This document shows positions 7,817-18,000 of a stretch of 64,000 nt of DNA, piece by piece; position 1 is the stretch's first letter, and each line of letters starts with the position of its first letter. Location of the stretch: the NCBI RefSeq assembly GCF_003611035.1, contig NZ_CP030033.1:1178001-1242000 (forward strand). Direction: 5' to 3'. Source of the DNA: Cryobacterium soli (lineage in GTDB: Bacteria > Actinomycetota > Actinomycetes > Actinomycetales > Microbacteriaceae). The notes beneath the pieces were generated by a model, which was not told the origin of the DNA, did no database searches, and saw only the letters and a program-made list of their open reading frames with translations. The position numbers and the translations under genes were made by a program.

Positions 7817-9428
7817 GCGACAGCCGTTTACGCGCCCGGGTGACGCCCACGTACAGCAGGCGACGTTCCTCATCGACCTGCTCGAAGGTGCCCGCGTAGC
7901 TGATCGGTACGAGCCCCTCGCTCAGCCCGACGACGAAGACCGCGTCCCACTCCAGGCCCTTGGCCGAGTGCAGGGTGGCCAGCGTCACGGCCGCGACGGT
8001 GGGCTCGTGCTGCCCGGCCTGGCGTTCCATGAGTTCGTCGGTGAACTGGCGGAACGTGGTACCAGGGGCCGCCTGGTCGACGAGTCCCATGATCGCGTTG
8101 AGCGCCTCCCACCGGTCCCGCACCGCGCCGCGGGTCTCCGGCGCCGTCTGGCTCCAGCCCAACCCGCGCAGCACGTCGCTGACCGATTTGAACAGTGGTT
8201 CGCCCATGATCGACACGGATGCCGCGCGCAGCGACATCACCGCCTGCTTCACCTCGGGCAGGTCGAAGAACCGCTTGGACCCGCGGATCTGGTAGCTCAC
8301 ACCCACATCCCCCAGCGCCGTCTCGAGCAACGCGGCCTGCACGTTGACCCGGTACAGCACCGCGATGTTCTCGGGGGCTGTGCCGGCGGCGACCAGTTCG
8401 GCGATGCTCTGCGCCACTCCCCTGGCCTCGGCCATGTCATTGGGATACTCCCGCACCGCCGGCTCCACGCCGGTCTCGGCGACGGCGGCGTGCAGCGAGA
8501 GAGCGCCGGGCCGGCCGCGCATGAGCTGGTTGGCGGTGGCGACGATGGCCGCGGTCGAGCGGTAGTTCTGCTCGAGGCGCACCACGGTGGCATCCTCGTA
8601 GTGCTTGGGGAAATCAAGCAGGTAGTCGCTGCGCGCGCCGGCGAACGAGTAGATGGTCTGGCTGGCATCGCCGACGACACAGAGGTCGCGCCGGTCGCCC
8701 AACCAGAGCTTGAGCAGGTCGTACTGCAGCGGCGACACGTCCTGGAACTCGTCGACGACGAAGAACCGGTACTGCTCCCGCACCTGCAACGCCACCGACG
8801 GTTCGGCCTCGATCATGCCGGCCATGGCCAGCAGCACGTCCTCGAAGTCGATCTGCTTGCGGTCGTCCTTGAGCCGTTCGTAGCCCGCCTGCATGTCCAG
8901 GGCCTGGTCGATGTCCAGCCGGCCCGGTAGCGCCCGGCCGGCCGTGGCGTACTGCTCCAGGCTGAGCCCGGAGGTCTTGCGCCACTCGATCTCGCCCGCC
9001 AGATCACGCAGCGTGGCGGTGTCCAGCTTGAGCTTGAGCACCTCGGCCACATGGCCGAGCAGCCGACCCTTGCCCTCGAGGATGCGCGGCGCCTGCCCGC
9101 CCACGACGTGCGGCCAGAAGTAGTTGAGTTGCGAGAGGGCGGCCGCGTGGAAAGTGCGCGCGGCGACACCACCGGCGCCGAGCTGTCGCAGCCGGCCGCG
9201 CAACTCCGCGGCGGCGCGGGCGGTGAAGGTGAGCGCCATCACCCGGGTGGGCGAATAGGCGCCGCTCATCACGCCGTAGGCGATGCGGTGCGTGATGGCG
9301 CGGGTCTTGCCGGTGCCGGCGCCGGCGAGCATGCAGACCGGGCCGATCAGGGCCTCCGCCGCGACGCGCTGCTGTTCGTCGAGCCCGGTGAGCAGGGACT
9401 CGGCGGTGGGGGTCAACGGTTCAGACAC
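7707..9428 (-). CDS. uvrD2: UvrD2-like SF1A DNA helicase
   Basis: 573 aa. It has the helicase core in order: DEQQRVAAEA (Q motif region), AGAGTGKTRAI at 35-45 (Walker A), MALTFTARAA (Ia), VVDEFQDVS (motif II), VVGDASQTIYSF (III), LEQNYRST (IV), TLHSAKGLEWDAVFV (V) and RRLLYVGVTRARKRL (VI). It should unwind DNA 3'-5' in repair. Mycobacterial UvrD2 carries an HRDC domain and ends near 700 aa; this protein stops soon after motif VI, so that domain is absent. The GTG start at 9428 overlaps the nudC stop by 8 bp, implying translational coupling. It forms a repair-linked cluster with nudC and the AdnAB pair. Confidence 0.88.
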   Translation of the reverse strand: MSEPLTPTAESLLTGLDEQQRVAAEALIGPVCMLAGAGTGKTRAITHRIAYGVMSGAYSPTRVMALTFTARAAAELRGRLRQLGAGGVAARTFHAAALSQLNYFWPHVVGGQAPRILEGKGRLLGHVAEVLKLKLDTATLRDLAGEIEWRKTSGLSLEQYATAGRALPGRLDIDQALDMQAGYERLKDDRKQIDFEDVLLAMAGMIEAEPSVALQVREQYRFFVVDEFQDVSPLQYDLLKLWLGDRRDLCVVGDASQTIYSFAGARSDYLLDFPKHYEDATVVRLEQNYRSTAAIVATANQLMRGRPGALSLHAAVAETGVEPAVREYPNDMAEARGVAQSIAELVAAGTAPENIAVLYRVNVQAALLETALGDVGVSYQIRGSKRFFDLPEVKQAVMSLRAASVSIMGEPLFKSVSDVLRGLGWSQTAPETRGAVRDRWEALNAIMGLVDQAAPGTTFRQFTDELMERQAGQHEPTVAAVTLATLHSAKGLEWDAVFVVGLSEGLVPISYAGTFEQVDEERRLLYVGVTRARKRLSLSWSVAGSQQRSPRERSRFLAEIGIRTARAAGARGA

Positions 9429-10389
9429 CCGGGGACACCGTGGCCGGCCGGGCCAGCCAGTCGTCGATCAGGGCGCGGGCGATGGACGACGCACCGGGCA
9501 GCATGATCCCGTTCTCGCTGTCGGAGAGCTCTGCCCGGCTGAACCAGCGCAGGTCGAGGATCTCGGTGCCGTCCGGCACGAGCCCAGAGGAGTGCTGGCC
9601 GTCGGCCAGCCGGGCCGTGAAGCCCACCATGATCGAGGCCGGGAAGGGCCACGGCTGTGAGCCGTGGTAGACCGGGTCCGCGACGCGCAGGCCCGATTCC
9701 TCGAAGACCTCGCGCACCACGGCGGACTCGAAGGACTCGCCGGGTTCGACGAAGCCGGCCAGCAACGAGTACCGGTTGGCCTCCCACATGGCGTTGGAGC
9801 CGAGCAGCACGCGGTCCTGATCGTCGGTGATGAGCACGATGACGGCCGCGTCGGTGCGCGGGAACACCTGGCTGCCGTCGACCGGGCAGTGCCGCACCCA
9901 GCCGCCCGTGGTGACGTCTGTCGCGGCGCCGCAGCGCGGGCAGTGCGGGTGCGACTCGTGCCAGTGCAGAATGCCGAGGGACTCGGTGAAGATGCCGGTG
10001 TCCCGGTCGGACAGCAGGGTGGCGTAGTCGCGCAGGCCGACCCAGAGGGTTTCATCGGGCTCGAGCGCCTCGGCCTGCTCGTCGTCGAGCGGCACGGCGA
10101 TGATCGGGGTGCCCACCGGCTCGGTGGCGTCGGGGTCGAGCGACCGGCCCAGGTAGACCTGCAGGCCGGATGCGCCGGGCCCATCCGCCAGCTCTGCCGG
10201 CGCAAGCAGCAGCAAACGCGGTTCGGTGAGCGGCTCGGCGAGCAGCGCTTTGCCGTGCCAGAGGGGCAGCAGCCGGGTGCCGGCATCCGCCCACAAGGTC
10301 TCGAACAGGTCGGTGCGGGCGCGGGCATCGTTGTCGCGATCGACGGCGTGCCGGGAAAGCGGCAGCCTTGCCGTAAACCTGAACGACAT
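9421..10389 (-). CDS. nudC: NAD(+) diphosphatase NudC
   Basis: 322 aa. A zinc-binding segment is at about 150-171 (CPRCG and, downstream, HCPVDG). The Nudix box is at 212-234 (GFVEPGES...REVFEESGL) and carries all catalytic Glu residues. SQPWPFPAS at 244-252 is the NudC signature specifying NADH/NAD+ diphosphatase, including NAD-cap removal from RNA in characterised homologues. Length matches the family. It overlaps the helicase downstream by 8 bp and is divergent from the phosphotransferase-like gene. Confidence 0.93.
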   Translation of the reverse strand: MSFRFTARLPLSRHAVDRDNDARARTDLFETLWADAGTRLLPLWHGKALLAEPLTEPRLLLLAPAELADGPGASGLQVYLGRSLDPDATEPVGTPIIAVPLDDEQAEALEPDETLWVGLRDYATLLSDRDTGIFTESLGILHWHESHPHCPRCGAATDVTTGGWVRHCPVDGSQVFPRTDAAVIVLITDDQDRVLLGSNAMWEANRYSLLAGFVEPGESFESAVVREVFEESGLRVADPVYHGSQPWPFPASIMVGFTARLADGQHSSGLVPDGTEILDLRWFSRAELSDSENGIMLPGASSIARALIDDWLARPATVSPGV

Positions 10390-10471
10390 TCAAGGCCCCT
10401 CAAAGCTCGGGCAACTCGTGCCGAAGTGGACTGCAGGCGTGGCGAATGGCCCCACCGGGAGGAACTCGACC

Positions 10472-10477
10472 TAACCT
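10472..10477 (+). promoter_or_regulatory. -10 hexamer of the phosphotransferase-like gene
   Basis: TAACCT, seven bases (AGAAGGC), ATG at 10485. The spacer also looks like a weak Shine-Dalgarno (AGAAGG), so leadered and leaderless starts cannot be told apart. Confidence 0.4.
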
Positions 10478-10484
10478 AGAAGGC

Positions 10485-11702
10485 ATGGCCAGATCCCATC
10501 TCACTCTAGCCGCGTTGGCCACCAATGCAGTTCCGGAGCTCGACGTCGCCCACGCCCGAAACCACAGTCTCGGCGCGAACGGATTGTTCGACTCCGCGCT
10601 GCTGATCACCCGCGACGGCACAGAGCTGATCATCCGGGTTCCCACGTCTCAGGCGGCGGAAACCGAGCAGTCGGCGGACCTCGTGGCGCTGCGCGCGCTC
10701 ACGATGGGCAACCGCAGCCGGCTGCCCTTCGACGTGCCGGTTTTCGTGGGTCAGGCGCCCTTCGAGGGCACCAGGGCCGTGGTGTACGAACGCCTGCCCG
10801 GCGCGTCCTACGACGCCGACGCGCTCACCGGGCACGAAGGGGTCGCCGGTTCGATCGGTCGCGCCATCGCGGCCATCCACGGTCTGCCCACGGCCTTCAT
10901 CGGTGACGCCGGACTCGTGCAGCAGAGCGCGCTGGATTGCCGCACCGCCACCATCGACCTGATCGACCGCGCGTCGAACACCGGAAAGCTGCCGGCGGCT
11001 CTGCTGCGCCGCTGGGAACTCGCCACCGACGACGACTCGCTCTGGCAGTTCGCACCCACAGTGATCCACGGTTCGCTCACCGCCGAGTCCTTCCTGATCA
11101 GCGACGACGCCGTGTGCGGCGTGCTCGGCTGGTCGGCGCTCTGCGTCGGCGACCCGGCCCGCGACCTCAACTGGCTGCTCGCCGCCCGAGGCGACGCCGC
11201 CGAGACGGCCATCGCCACCTACACCGCCACCCGGCAGGGCAACGACCCTCTGATCGCCCAGCGGGCCATGCTCTACGCCGAGCTCGAACTGGCCCGGTGG
11301 TTGCTGCACGGGGTCGACATCCACAACGAGGCCATCATCGACGACGCCGTGTCGATGCTCGACGGTCTGGTCGACAACGTGCACAGCCACACCATGCAGT
11401 CGCTGTCGCCGGAGACCGGGCCGATCCTCAGCGTGTCCGATGTGGAGTCGATGCTCGAGGACACCCCGCGCACGCCCACGAACGGGTCCGCCGGACGCAA
11501 CAGCGACGACAGCTCCGAGTACGGCACCAGCGACTTCGCCGAGACGGGGTCGTTCTCCCGGGTCACGAGTTTCGACGGCACGGGCTTCGGCACCACCGGT
11601 TCAGACACCGACTACACCGACGACGCCACCGGCCCGATCTCCACGACGGCGGATGCGCCGGCCACCGACGACCAGGCCCGCACCAGGTCTTCCTCCGAGT
11701 AG
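10485..11702 (+). CDS. APH-fold phosphotransferase-like protein, probable pseudokinase
   Basis: 405 aa. It has the aminoglycoside/macrolide phosphotransferase fold: nucleotide-binding N-lobe (LIIRVP, AVVYERLPG), then VIHGSLTAESFLI and GVLGWSALCVGDPARDLNWLL. Active relatives have HGD...N and a metal-binding Asp in 'DW'. Here these positions read HGS, ES and GW, so the catalytic Asp, the Asn and the Mg Asp all appear to be replaced. The last ~90 residues are a Ser/Thr/Asp-rich, probably disordered tail. The start at 10485 avoids 13 unconserved residues. The gene ends 91 bp inside the 3' end of the convergent adnB-like gene. Fold confidence is high; loss of activity is inferred. Confidence 0.78.
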   Translation: MARSHLTLAALATNAVPELDVAHARNHSLGANGLFDSALLITRDGTELIIRVPTSQAAETEQSADLVALRALTMGNRSRLPFDVPVFVGQAPFEGTRAVVYERLPGASYDADALTGHEGVAGSIGRAIAAIHGLPTAFIGDAGLVQQSALDCRTATIDLIDRASNTGKLPAALLRRWELATDDDSLWQFAPTVIHGSLTAESFLISDDAVCGVLGWSALCVGDPARDLNWLLAARGDAAETAIATYTATRQGNDPLIAQRAMLYAELELARWLLHGVDIHNEAIIDDAVSMLDGLVDNVHSHTMQSLSPETGPILSVSDVESMLEDTPRTPTNGSAGRNSDDSSEYGTSDFAETGSFSRVTSFDGTGFGTTGSDTDYTDDATGPISTTADAPATDDQARTRSSSE

Positions 11703-14700
11703 AGCCGCTCCGGGGCGACGATAGTGTCGTCGGCGACGAAGTAGAACACCGCGTCGACGATGGCCGGGTCAATGCCCTTCCAGGTGGCGTAGGCCAGCCG
11801 GTACAACGCCAGCTGGGTCTGCTTGAGCTCGAGGTCGGCGGCATCCTTGGGCGCCTTGCCGGTCTTCCAGTCCACCACCTGATAGCCGGTCTCGGTCTTG
11901 TACACGGCGTCGAGCTTGCAGATGAAGACCTGCTCCCCCAGCACGTGGTGGATCTCGATCTCCACCTCCTCCGGCGCCAGGTTCGCCCAGGGCGAGCGTT
12001 CGAAGGTGGCCTTGAACCGCTCCAGCTGGTCCAGCTCGACGGGCATGCCCGGTCCTGAGCCGACGGACTCATCGTCGCCCTCGAGATCCAGGTCGAGTTC
12101 ATCCAGGCTCGCATCGAGGAGATCCCCCGAGGACCCGCCGGCAGAGCGCTGCTCTACCCAGGAGTGGAACAGCGTACCCAGCCGCGTGGCCCGGTAGGGC
12201 CGCTCGGGCATCGGACGCCGGAGCCGGGCCAGAACGGCCGCCGGGTCGTCGACGTAATCCTTGAACCGCGACGCCGGGATGCGCGTGGGCACGTCGAGCG
12301 CGGCGGGTCCCGCGAGGCGCAGGGCGCGTTCCTCCAGCAGCAGGGTCACTTCCCGCGACCAGGGCGTGTCCGGCTCGTCCGCGGCCGAGCCGTCCTCGCC
12401 GGCGCCTCCGGCGTCGCCGCCCTGGGCGCGCACGAGCGCGGCGGCCGCCTCCACGACCGGGCGCCGGGTGCCGAGCGGGTCGAACGGCCAGACCTCGCTG
12501 GTGTCCTCGTCGGTCAGGGGCTTCTCGTCGTGTTCGCTGCCCTCCGGCAACTCGGGGATGAGCCCGGCCTCGGCCAGTTCGAGCAGGTACCTGCTGGGCT
12601 TCCGCACGGTGGTGCCGCCGCCCCAGAACGCCCCGGTCAGCAGCAACTGCTGCTGGGACCGGGTGGTGGCCACGTAGATCAGCCGCCGCTCCTCGGCGTC
12701 GTGCCGGTCGGCGAGCTCCTGCTTGTACAGCTCGAAGTCGATGTCGAACGACAGCTGGGTCTCGTGGCCCAGCCGGCGCAGCTCCGGCAGCTCGGCCCGG
12801 TCTCCCCGGCAGGGATAGGGCAACTCGCCGAACCGCAACCAGCCCGACACCTCCCGGCTCGGCGCCGGCAGGTTCTTCTCGGTCATCCCCGGGATGGCCA
12901 CGAAGTCCCATTCGAGGCCCTTGGACCCGTGGATGGTGAGCAGCTGCACGGTGCCGGGTTCGGCTGCCTCACCGCGCGGGCCGAGGTCGTCCTGCCGTTC
13001 GGCCCGGGCCAGCCAGCGGAGGAAGCTGGCCAGGGTGCCCTGCTCGTCGCTGTCGAGGAACGCCGACACGGCGTCGTGGAAGGCGTAGAGGTTGGCCAAG
13101 GCGCGGCCGTGGCTCTCGTTGGCGACCAGTTCGAGGTCGAGCAGGGTCTCCTGCTCGATCAGGCGCACGAAGTCGAGCAGGCCAAGGCCCGCGCGGCTCC
13201 GCAGCCAGGCCAGTTGCCGGCCGGCCTGGCGGAGGCGCTGGCGTCCCTCGTCGCTGAACGCGGCAAGTTGGCCGTGGGTCTCCGGCACGCTGGCGACGAA
13301 GTCGAGGGCGTCAACGAGCGAGCGGCTCTCCTCGGTGGCGACGGATGCGCGCAGCTTGGCCTTGAGCTCGTCCGACACGGCCTTCTGCGCCCAGTCGTGC
13401 GTGGCGAGCCAGCCGGCCACGCCGGACAGGGCTTGCAGGTCGCGCACCCCGATGCGCCACCGGCCACCCGTGAGCAGCCGGATCAGGTCGCTGCCGGCGG
13501 ACGGGTCGTGCACAACGCGCAGCACGGCGAGCACATCGGCCACCTCCGGCGTCGAGAGCAGGCCGCCGAGGCCCAGCACATGCGCGGGCACGCCGTTTTC
13601 CCGCAGCACCTCGGCGTAGAACTCCATGTCGCGGCGGGCACGGAAGAGCATCGCCCCCGAGCGGGGCTCGGCGTCGGGGTCGGCGGGCGACGTCTCACTG
13701 CCCAGTCGTGCCGCGAACCACCGGGCGATGGCGGCGGCCTCGTCGGCGATGGTCTCGTACATCGCGGCCTCCACCCGACCCGCGGCCTTGCCGGCTGGGA
13801 CCTTGAGGGTCTCGACCTGGATGCCGTTGGGCCGGGCGCGCAACTGGGCGCTCAGCGGTGCGACAAGAGCGTTCGCGGCGTCGAGCACGGTCACCGGGTT
13901 GCGCCAGGTGTACGAGAGGGACATCGAGGGCGCCTCGGTGTTGGCCAGCTCGGCGAAATCGGTGGAGAAGCCGAGCAGGTTGGCCGAACTGGCGCCGCGC
14001 CATCCGTAGATGGACTGGTGCGGGTCGCCGACGGCCATCACCGGGTGGTGTGCGAAGAGGGTGCGCAGAAGCTCGGTCTGCAGCACCGAGGTGTCCTGGT
14101 ACTCGTCGAGCAGCACGATGCGGTACTGCTCGCGGTAGCGGGCCACCACTGCGGGCACCTTGCGGCAGACCTGCAACGCCAGCGCCACCTGGTCGGAGAA
14201 TTCGATCAGGCCCTGGCGGCGTTTCTCAGCCCCATAGGCATCCGCGAGCTCGGCCAGCACGGGCAGCGGAGCCACGGCGGCGATGGCCTCGAGCACCGAG
14301 TCGTACGGCTTCTTCTTGCGCGGGTTGCCGTAGGGCAGGTCGGCCAGGTAACCGAAGCTGTTCGCCAAGCGGGCCAGATCATGCGGTTCGGGGTCCTCGC
14401 CGGGCACGAACGGCGGCGGGTTCTCTGCCAGCGCCCGGCTGAGCGAGAGCACGGCATCCGTCACGGCGTCAACGCCCTTGCCGTATCTCACGAGCCGGCC
14501 GTCGCCGTGGGCCACGACCACCCGGCGGGCGAGCAGCCAGGCGCTGGTCTCGCTGAGCAGCACCGACTCGGGTTCGCGGCCGAGCAGCAGCGCGTTGTCG
14601 GTGAAGAGCCGGCTGGCGAAAGAGTTGTAGGTGGACACGGCCGGCGCGTTGAACAGGTCGGCGGAGTCTGGCCCGACGGCCAGGCCGGTGACGGGGTCTG

Positions 14701-15046
14701 CCGTGCCGTCGCCGGTGGGCATCAACCCGGCCTCACCGAGCTGCCGGATGCGCCCGTTGATGCGTTCGGCGAGCTCGCCGGCGGCCTTGCGGGTGAAGGT
14801 GAGGCCGAGGATCTGGTCGGGCCGGGCGTGGCCGTTGGCCAGCAGCCAGAGCACCCGGTTCGCCATGGTCTCGGTCTTGCCGCTTCCGGCGCCGGCCACC
14901 ACGAGGGTGGGGCTGAGCGGCGCCTCGATCACGGCCTGCTGTTCGCTGGTGGGCAGGAACATGCCCAACGCCTCGGCGATGTCCAGCGCCGAGACGGATC
15001 TGGTCTGGAGGGCTTCGGTATTCATGTCTGTGACGTGGGGGCTCAT
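11612..15046 (-). CDS. adnB: AdnB-like ATP-dependent helicase-nuclease
   Basis: 1144 aa. The UvrD/RecB-type helicase has AGAGSGKTETM (Walker A, 51-61), LLDEYQDTS (II), VGDPHQSIYGWRG (III), LSYTWRNP (IV), LTIHGSKGLEWDFVAI (V) and RRLIYVATTRSQQQ (VI). The C-terminus is a RecB-family PD-(D/E)XK nuclease: GTLFHSWVEQ, CKLDAVYKTETGYQVVDWKTGK (split here by the Asp of LDAV and the DWK at about 1059) and QTQLALY. In mycobacteria AdnA and AdnB form a heterodimeric end-resecting motor-nuclease. The ATG at 15046 overlaps the upstream adnA-like stop as ATGA, so the two are translationally coupled. Its 3' end overlaps the convergent phosphotransferase-like gene. Confidence 0.88.
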   Translation of the reverse strand: MSPHVTDMNTEALQTRSVSALDIAEALGMFLPTSEQQAVIEAPLSPTLVVAGAGSGKTETMANRVLWLLANGHARPDQILGLTFTRKAAGELAERINGRIRQLGEAGLMPTGDGTADPVTGLAVGPDSADLFNAPAVSTYNSFASRLFTDNALLLGREPESVLLSETSAWLLARRVVVAHGDGRLVRYGKGVDAVTDAVLSLSRALAENPPPFVPGEDPEPHDLARLANSFGYLADLPYGNPRKKKPYDSVLEAIAAVAPLPVLAELADAYGAEKRRQGLIEFSDQVALALQVCRKVPAVVARYREQYRIVLLDEYQDTSVLQTELLRTLFAHHPVMAVGDPHQSIYGWRGASSANLLGFSTDFAELANTEAPSMSLSYTWRNPVTVLDAANALVAPLSAQLRARPNGIQVETLKVPAGKAAGRVEAAMYETIADEAAAIARWFAARLGSETSPADPDAEPRSGAMLFRARRDMEFYAEVLRENGVPAHVLGLGGLLSTPEVADVLAVLRVVHDPSAGSDLIRLLTGGRWRIGVRDLQALSGVAGWLATHDWAQKAVSDELKAKLRASVATEESRSLVDALDFVASVPETHGQLAAFSDEGRQRLRQAGRQLAWLRSRAGLGLLDFVRLIEQETLLDLELVANESHGRALANLYAFHDAVSAFLDSDEQGTLASFLRWLARAERQDDLGPRGEAAEPGTVQLLTIHGSKGLEWDFVAIPGMTEKNLPAPSREVSGWLRFGELPYPCRGDRAELPELRRLGHETQLSFDIDFELYKQELADRHDAEERRLIYVATTRSQQQLLLTGAFWGGGTTVRKPSRYLLELAEAGLIPELPEGSEHDEKPLTDEDTSEVWPFDPLGTRRPVVEAAAALVRAQGGDAGGAGEDGSAADEPDTPWSREVTLLLEERALRLAGPAALDVPTRIPASRFKDYVDDPAAVLARLRRPMPERPYRATRLGTLFHSWVEQRSAGGSSGDLLDASLDELDLDLEGDDESVGSGPGMPVELDQLERFKATFERSPWANLAPEEVEIEIHHVLGEQVFICKLDAVYKTETGYQVVDWKTGKAPKDAADLELKQTQLALYRLAYATWKGIDPAIVDAVFYFVADDTIVAPERLYSEEDLVRAWSSVAGASAVVEIGPVASSV

Positions 15047-18000
15047 GAGCTGACCTGCTTGATGACGTGGATACGGCACGAGCCGTAGGAGCGGGGGTCG
15101 AGGCAATGGTCGGCGATCTCGGCGACGAAGGTGGCGCCGCCCATTCCGGCGGCGTCCGCGGTGACGCGCGCGCTGAAGGCCGCGAGCTCGTCGGGCGTGA
15201 AGGCCGGCTGGGTGGGGTTGCGGTAGTTCTGCTTCTGGGTGCCGGACGACACGATCACCAGGCGCGCACCGGCGAGTTCCATGCCCGGTTCGAGGCCGGT
15301 GATGACGTTCGCGGCGAAGGCCAGCTGGTAGGCGCCGAGCTGGGGGTGTTCCGCCACGCCGCTGTCGCTGGTGGGGTCGCCCTTGCCGGTCTTGAGGTCG
15401 ACGATGACGGCGCGTCCGTCGGGGAGCCGTTCCACCCTGTCGATGGTGCCGGAGAGCACGGCGCCGTCGAGTTCCAGTTCGAAGCGGCCCTCGGCGCTGA
15501 GCAGCCGGGTGCCGTCGCGGGCGCCGTCGCCGAGGTAGGCGGCGAGGCGGTCGGTGAGTTCGCGGGCCTGGGTCTTCTGCACCCTGGACTGCCAGTCGGC
15601 GTCGAAGACGAGCTCACCCCAGCGGGCCTCCACGCCGGCCCAGAGGGCATCCGCGGTGATCAGGGCCGGATCCGGCGTGACGTTCGGGTCGGTGGCGTCT
15701 TCCATGACCTTGTGGATGATGGTGCCGAGGTTGGCCGCGGTGCTCGAATCGCCGCCGCCGATCTGGCCGATCAGCCAGTGCAACGGGCAGGTCTCGAACG
15801 CCGACATGCGCGACGGTGAGACCCGCACCGGGCCGTCGCCGGCCTCCGGATCGTTGAGCGGGCGCACGGTGCTGGCCTGGCGCAGTCCGTACCATTCCTC
15901 GGGTGAGGCGCCGGGCACCCTCTCGCGGGCGAGGCGGGCGAGCGTGGCCGCGGCATCGGTGGCCCGGGCCGGCAGCACGGCAGGCAGCGCGCCGACCGGG
16001 TCGGCCGCCGGAGCGAGCCGGGGTCGGAGGGTCTGGGTGAGGTCGCGGCGCAGGCGACCGACCAGGCCGCGCAGCGACAGCGGGTAGCGGGTGAGCGGTG
16101 CGGGGTCCGGTTCGGGCAGCAGCCTGAGGAACGCCGATGGCTGGTTCTCGTCGTTGTCGACGGCCGTCACGAGCAGTTCGGTGGTGCTGCGGGAGGCGGC
16201 TTGGGCGAACATGCGCAGCTCGTCGTGCAGCACGCCGGTGCGGGCACCGGCCGGGTCGGGCTGCTCCCCCGCGGCGAGCAGGGCGAGGTCGCCGGCGCCG
16301 AGAAGCGAGCCGCGGATGCGCAGGTCTGGCCAGACGTTCTCCTGCACCCCGGCGAGCACCACGACGTCGTAGTCCCGGCCGATGGTGCCGCTGGGGGTGG
16401 AGACGAGCACCGACTCCGCCGTCGCCCGCGGCGCGAGGGTGTCTTCGGGCACGTCGGTGTCGACGAGGTGCTCAACGAAGAGCACGGGCGGGGCGGCGGG
16501 GGTGCGCTCGACGAAGCGCTGGGCGGCGGAGAAAAGGGCCACGACCGCGTCGAGGTTGTGATTGGCCTCGTCGGCGTCGATGCCGGTACCGGTGGACTGC
16601 TCCGCCCAGGCGGGGGCGAGTCCGCTGCGCTGCCAGAGCCCCCAGAGGAGCTCTTCGATGGTGGCGCCGGCCGCGAACGCCGTGCGGGTCTGCCGCAGGT
16701 TCTTGGCGCAGGAGGCGGCCCGCCGGGCGGTGCGGTTGTCGATGCTCTCCAGCAGCGCCGGGTTGGTGAAGACCTCCACCAGGAGCTCGTCGGCGGTGCG
16801 CGCGGGATCGGGCGTGCGGCCCGTGACGGGGGTTCCGTCGGGGTCGGCAGGTTCCGGCTCGCTCAGCTCCTGCTGGCGCAGCGCCGCACGCAGCCGCCGC
16901 AGGGTGATCGGGTCGAGGCCCCCGAGCGGGCCGCGCAGCAGCTCGACGGCGGCATCCGCGTCGAGCGGGCGGCGCCCCAGAGTCACATCGAGGGCCAGGA
17001 TGAACGCGCGCACGGCCGGTTCGTCGCGGAGCGCCGCCTGGGAGGCGGCCACCTGGGTGGGCACCTCGAGCGCGGCCAGACCCTTGGACAGGGCGGGCAC
17101 GAGTGCGCCGGTGCGAACGATCACGGCCATCCGCCCCCACGGCACCCCGTCGAGTACGTGCCGTTCGCGCAGCCGGCGGGCGATCACGGCGAGCTGGTCG
17201 GCCGGGCTCGCGGTGACGACGGTCTGCACCATCCCGCTGGCGGCGTCGGTCCCGGCTGCGGTGGTGTCCGGCCCGGTGGCCTCGTCCGTCCCTGTGGCTG
17301 CGGCACCGACGACGGTGCCGGCGGCCCGCTGGGTTCCGGCGGCGGCGGCGCCGATCCGGCCGGTGAACTCCCGGATCACGGCGCGCAGCTCGGGGCCGTG
17401 CCGGTGCACGGTGTCGAGGGTGAGCGTGGCCACCTCGGGCAGGCCCAGGTAGTGGGCGAGGCGGCCGAGGGCGTCCGGGTGGGCGCCGCGGAACGACCCT
17501 GTGCTGAGGTCGGGGTCGCCGAAGGCGACGACAGTGACGCCGCGGGCGGCGAACTGGGCCAGCAGCGCCAGCGTGGACTGGGTGGCCTCCTGGGCGTCGT
17601 CGAGCACGATCAGCCTGAGGTCGCCGAGCGGACCGAGCGGGTTGCCGGCACTCACAGCGGTGGCCGAGGCGGATCGCACGGCTCCGTTCCGCGGGATGGT
17701 CCGCGGGGCGGCCTGCACGATCGCCGCGGCGAACTGCACGAGCTCGGTGGAGTCGAACTGGCCTGGGCGGCTCTGGTCCTTGACCTCCTGGTACCCCGTG
17801 ATGAACTGGGCCGCGGCGGCCCACTCCGGTCGTTCGGTGTCGGCGGCCAGCCGACTCAGCCGTTCGGGCGTGACACCGTATTCCACGGCGCGCATCATCA
17901 GGTCGCGAAGCTCGGTGCGGAAACCGCGCAGGCCCCGCACCTCGGCGTCGAGCGGGCTCGGCCAGGCCGGCCCGGTGCCCTCCAGGATGTCGCCCTGCAG

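Noticed and set aside
12164..15088. A 974-codon plus-strand ORF
   Set aside because: Entirely antisense to the adnB-like gene; Gly/Arg/His-rich shadow caused by high GC at third positions.
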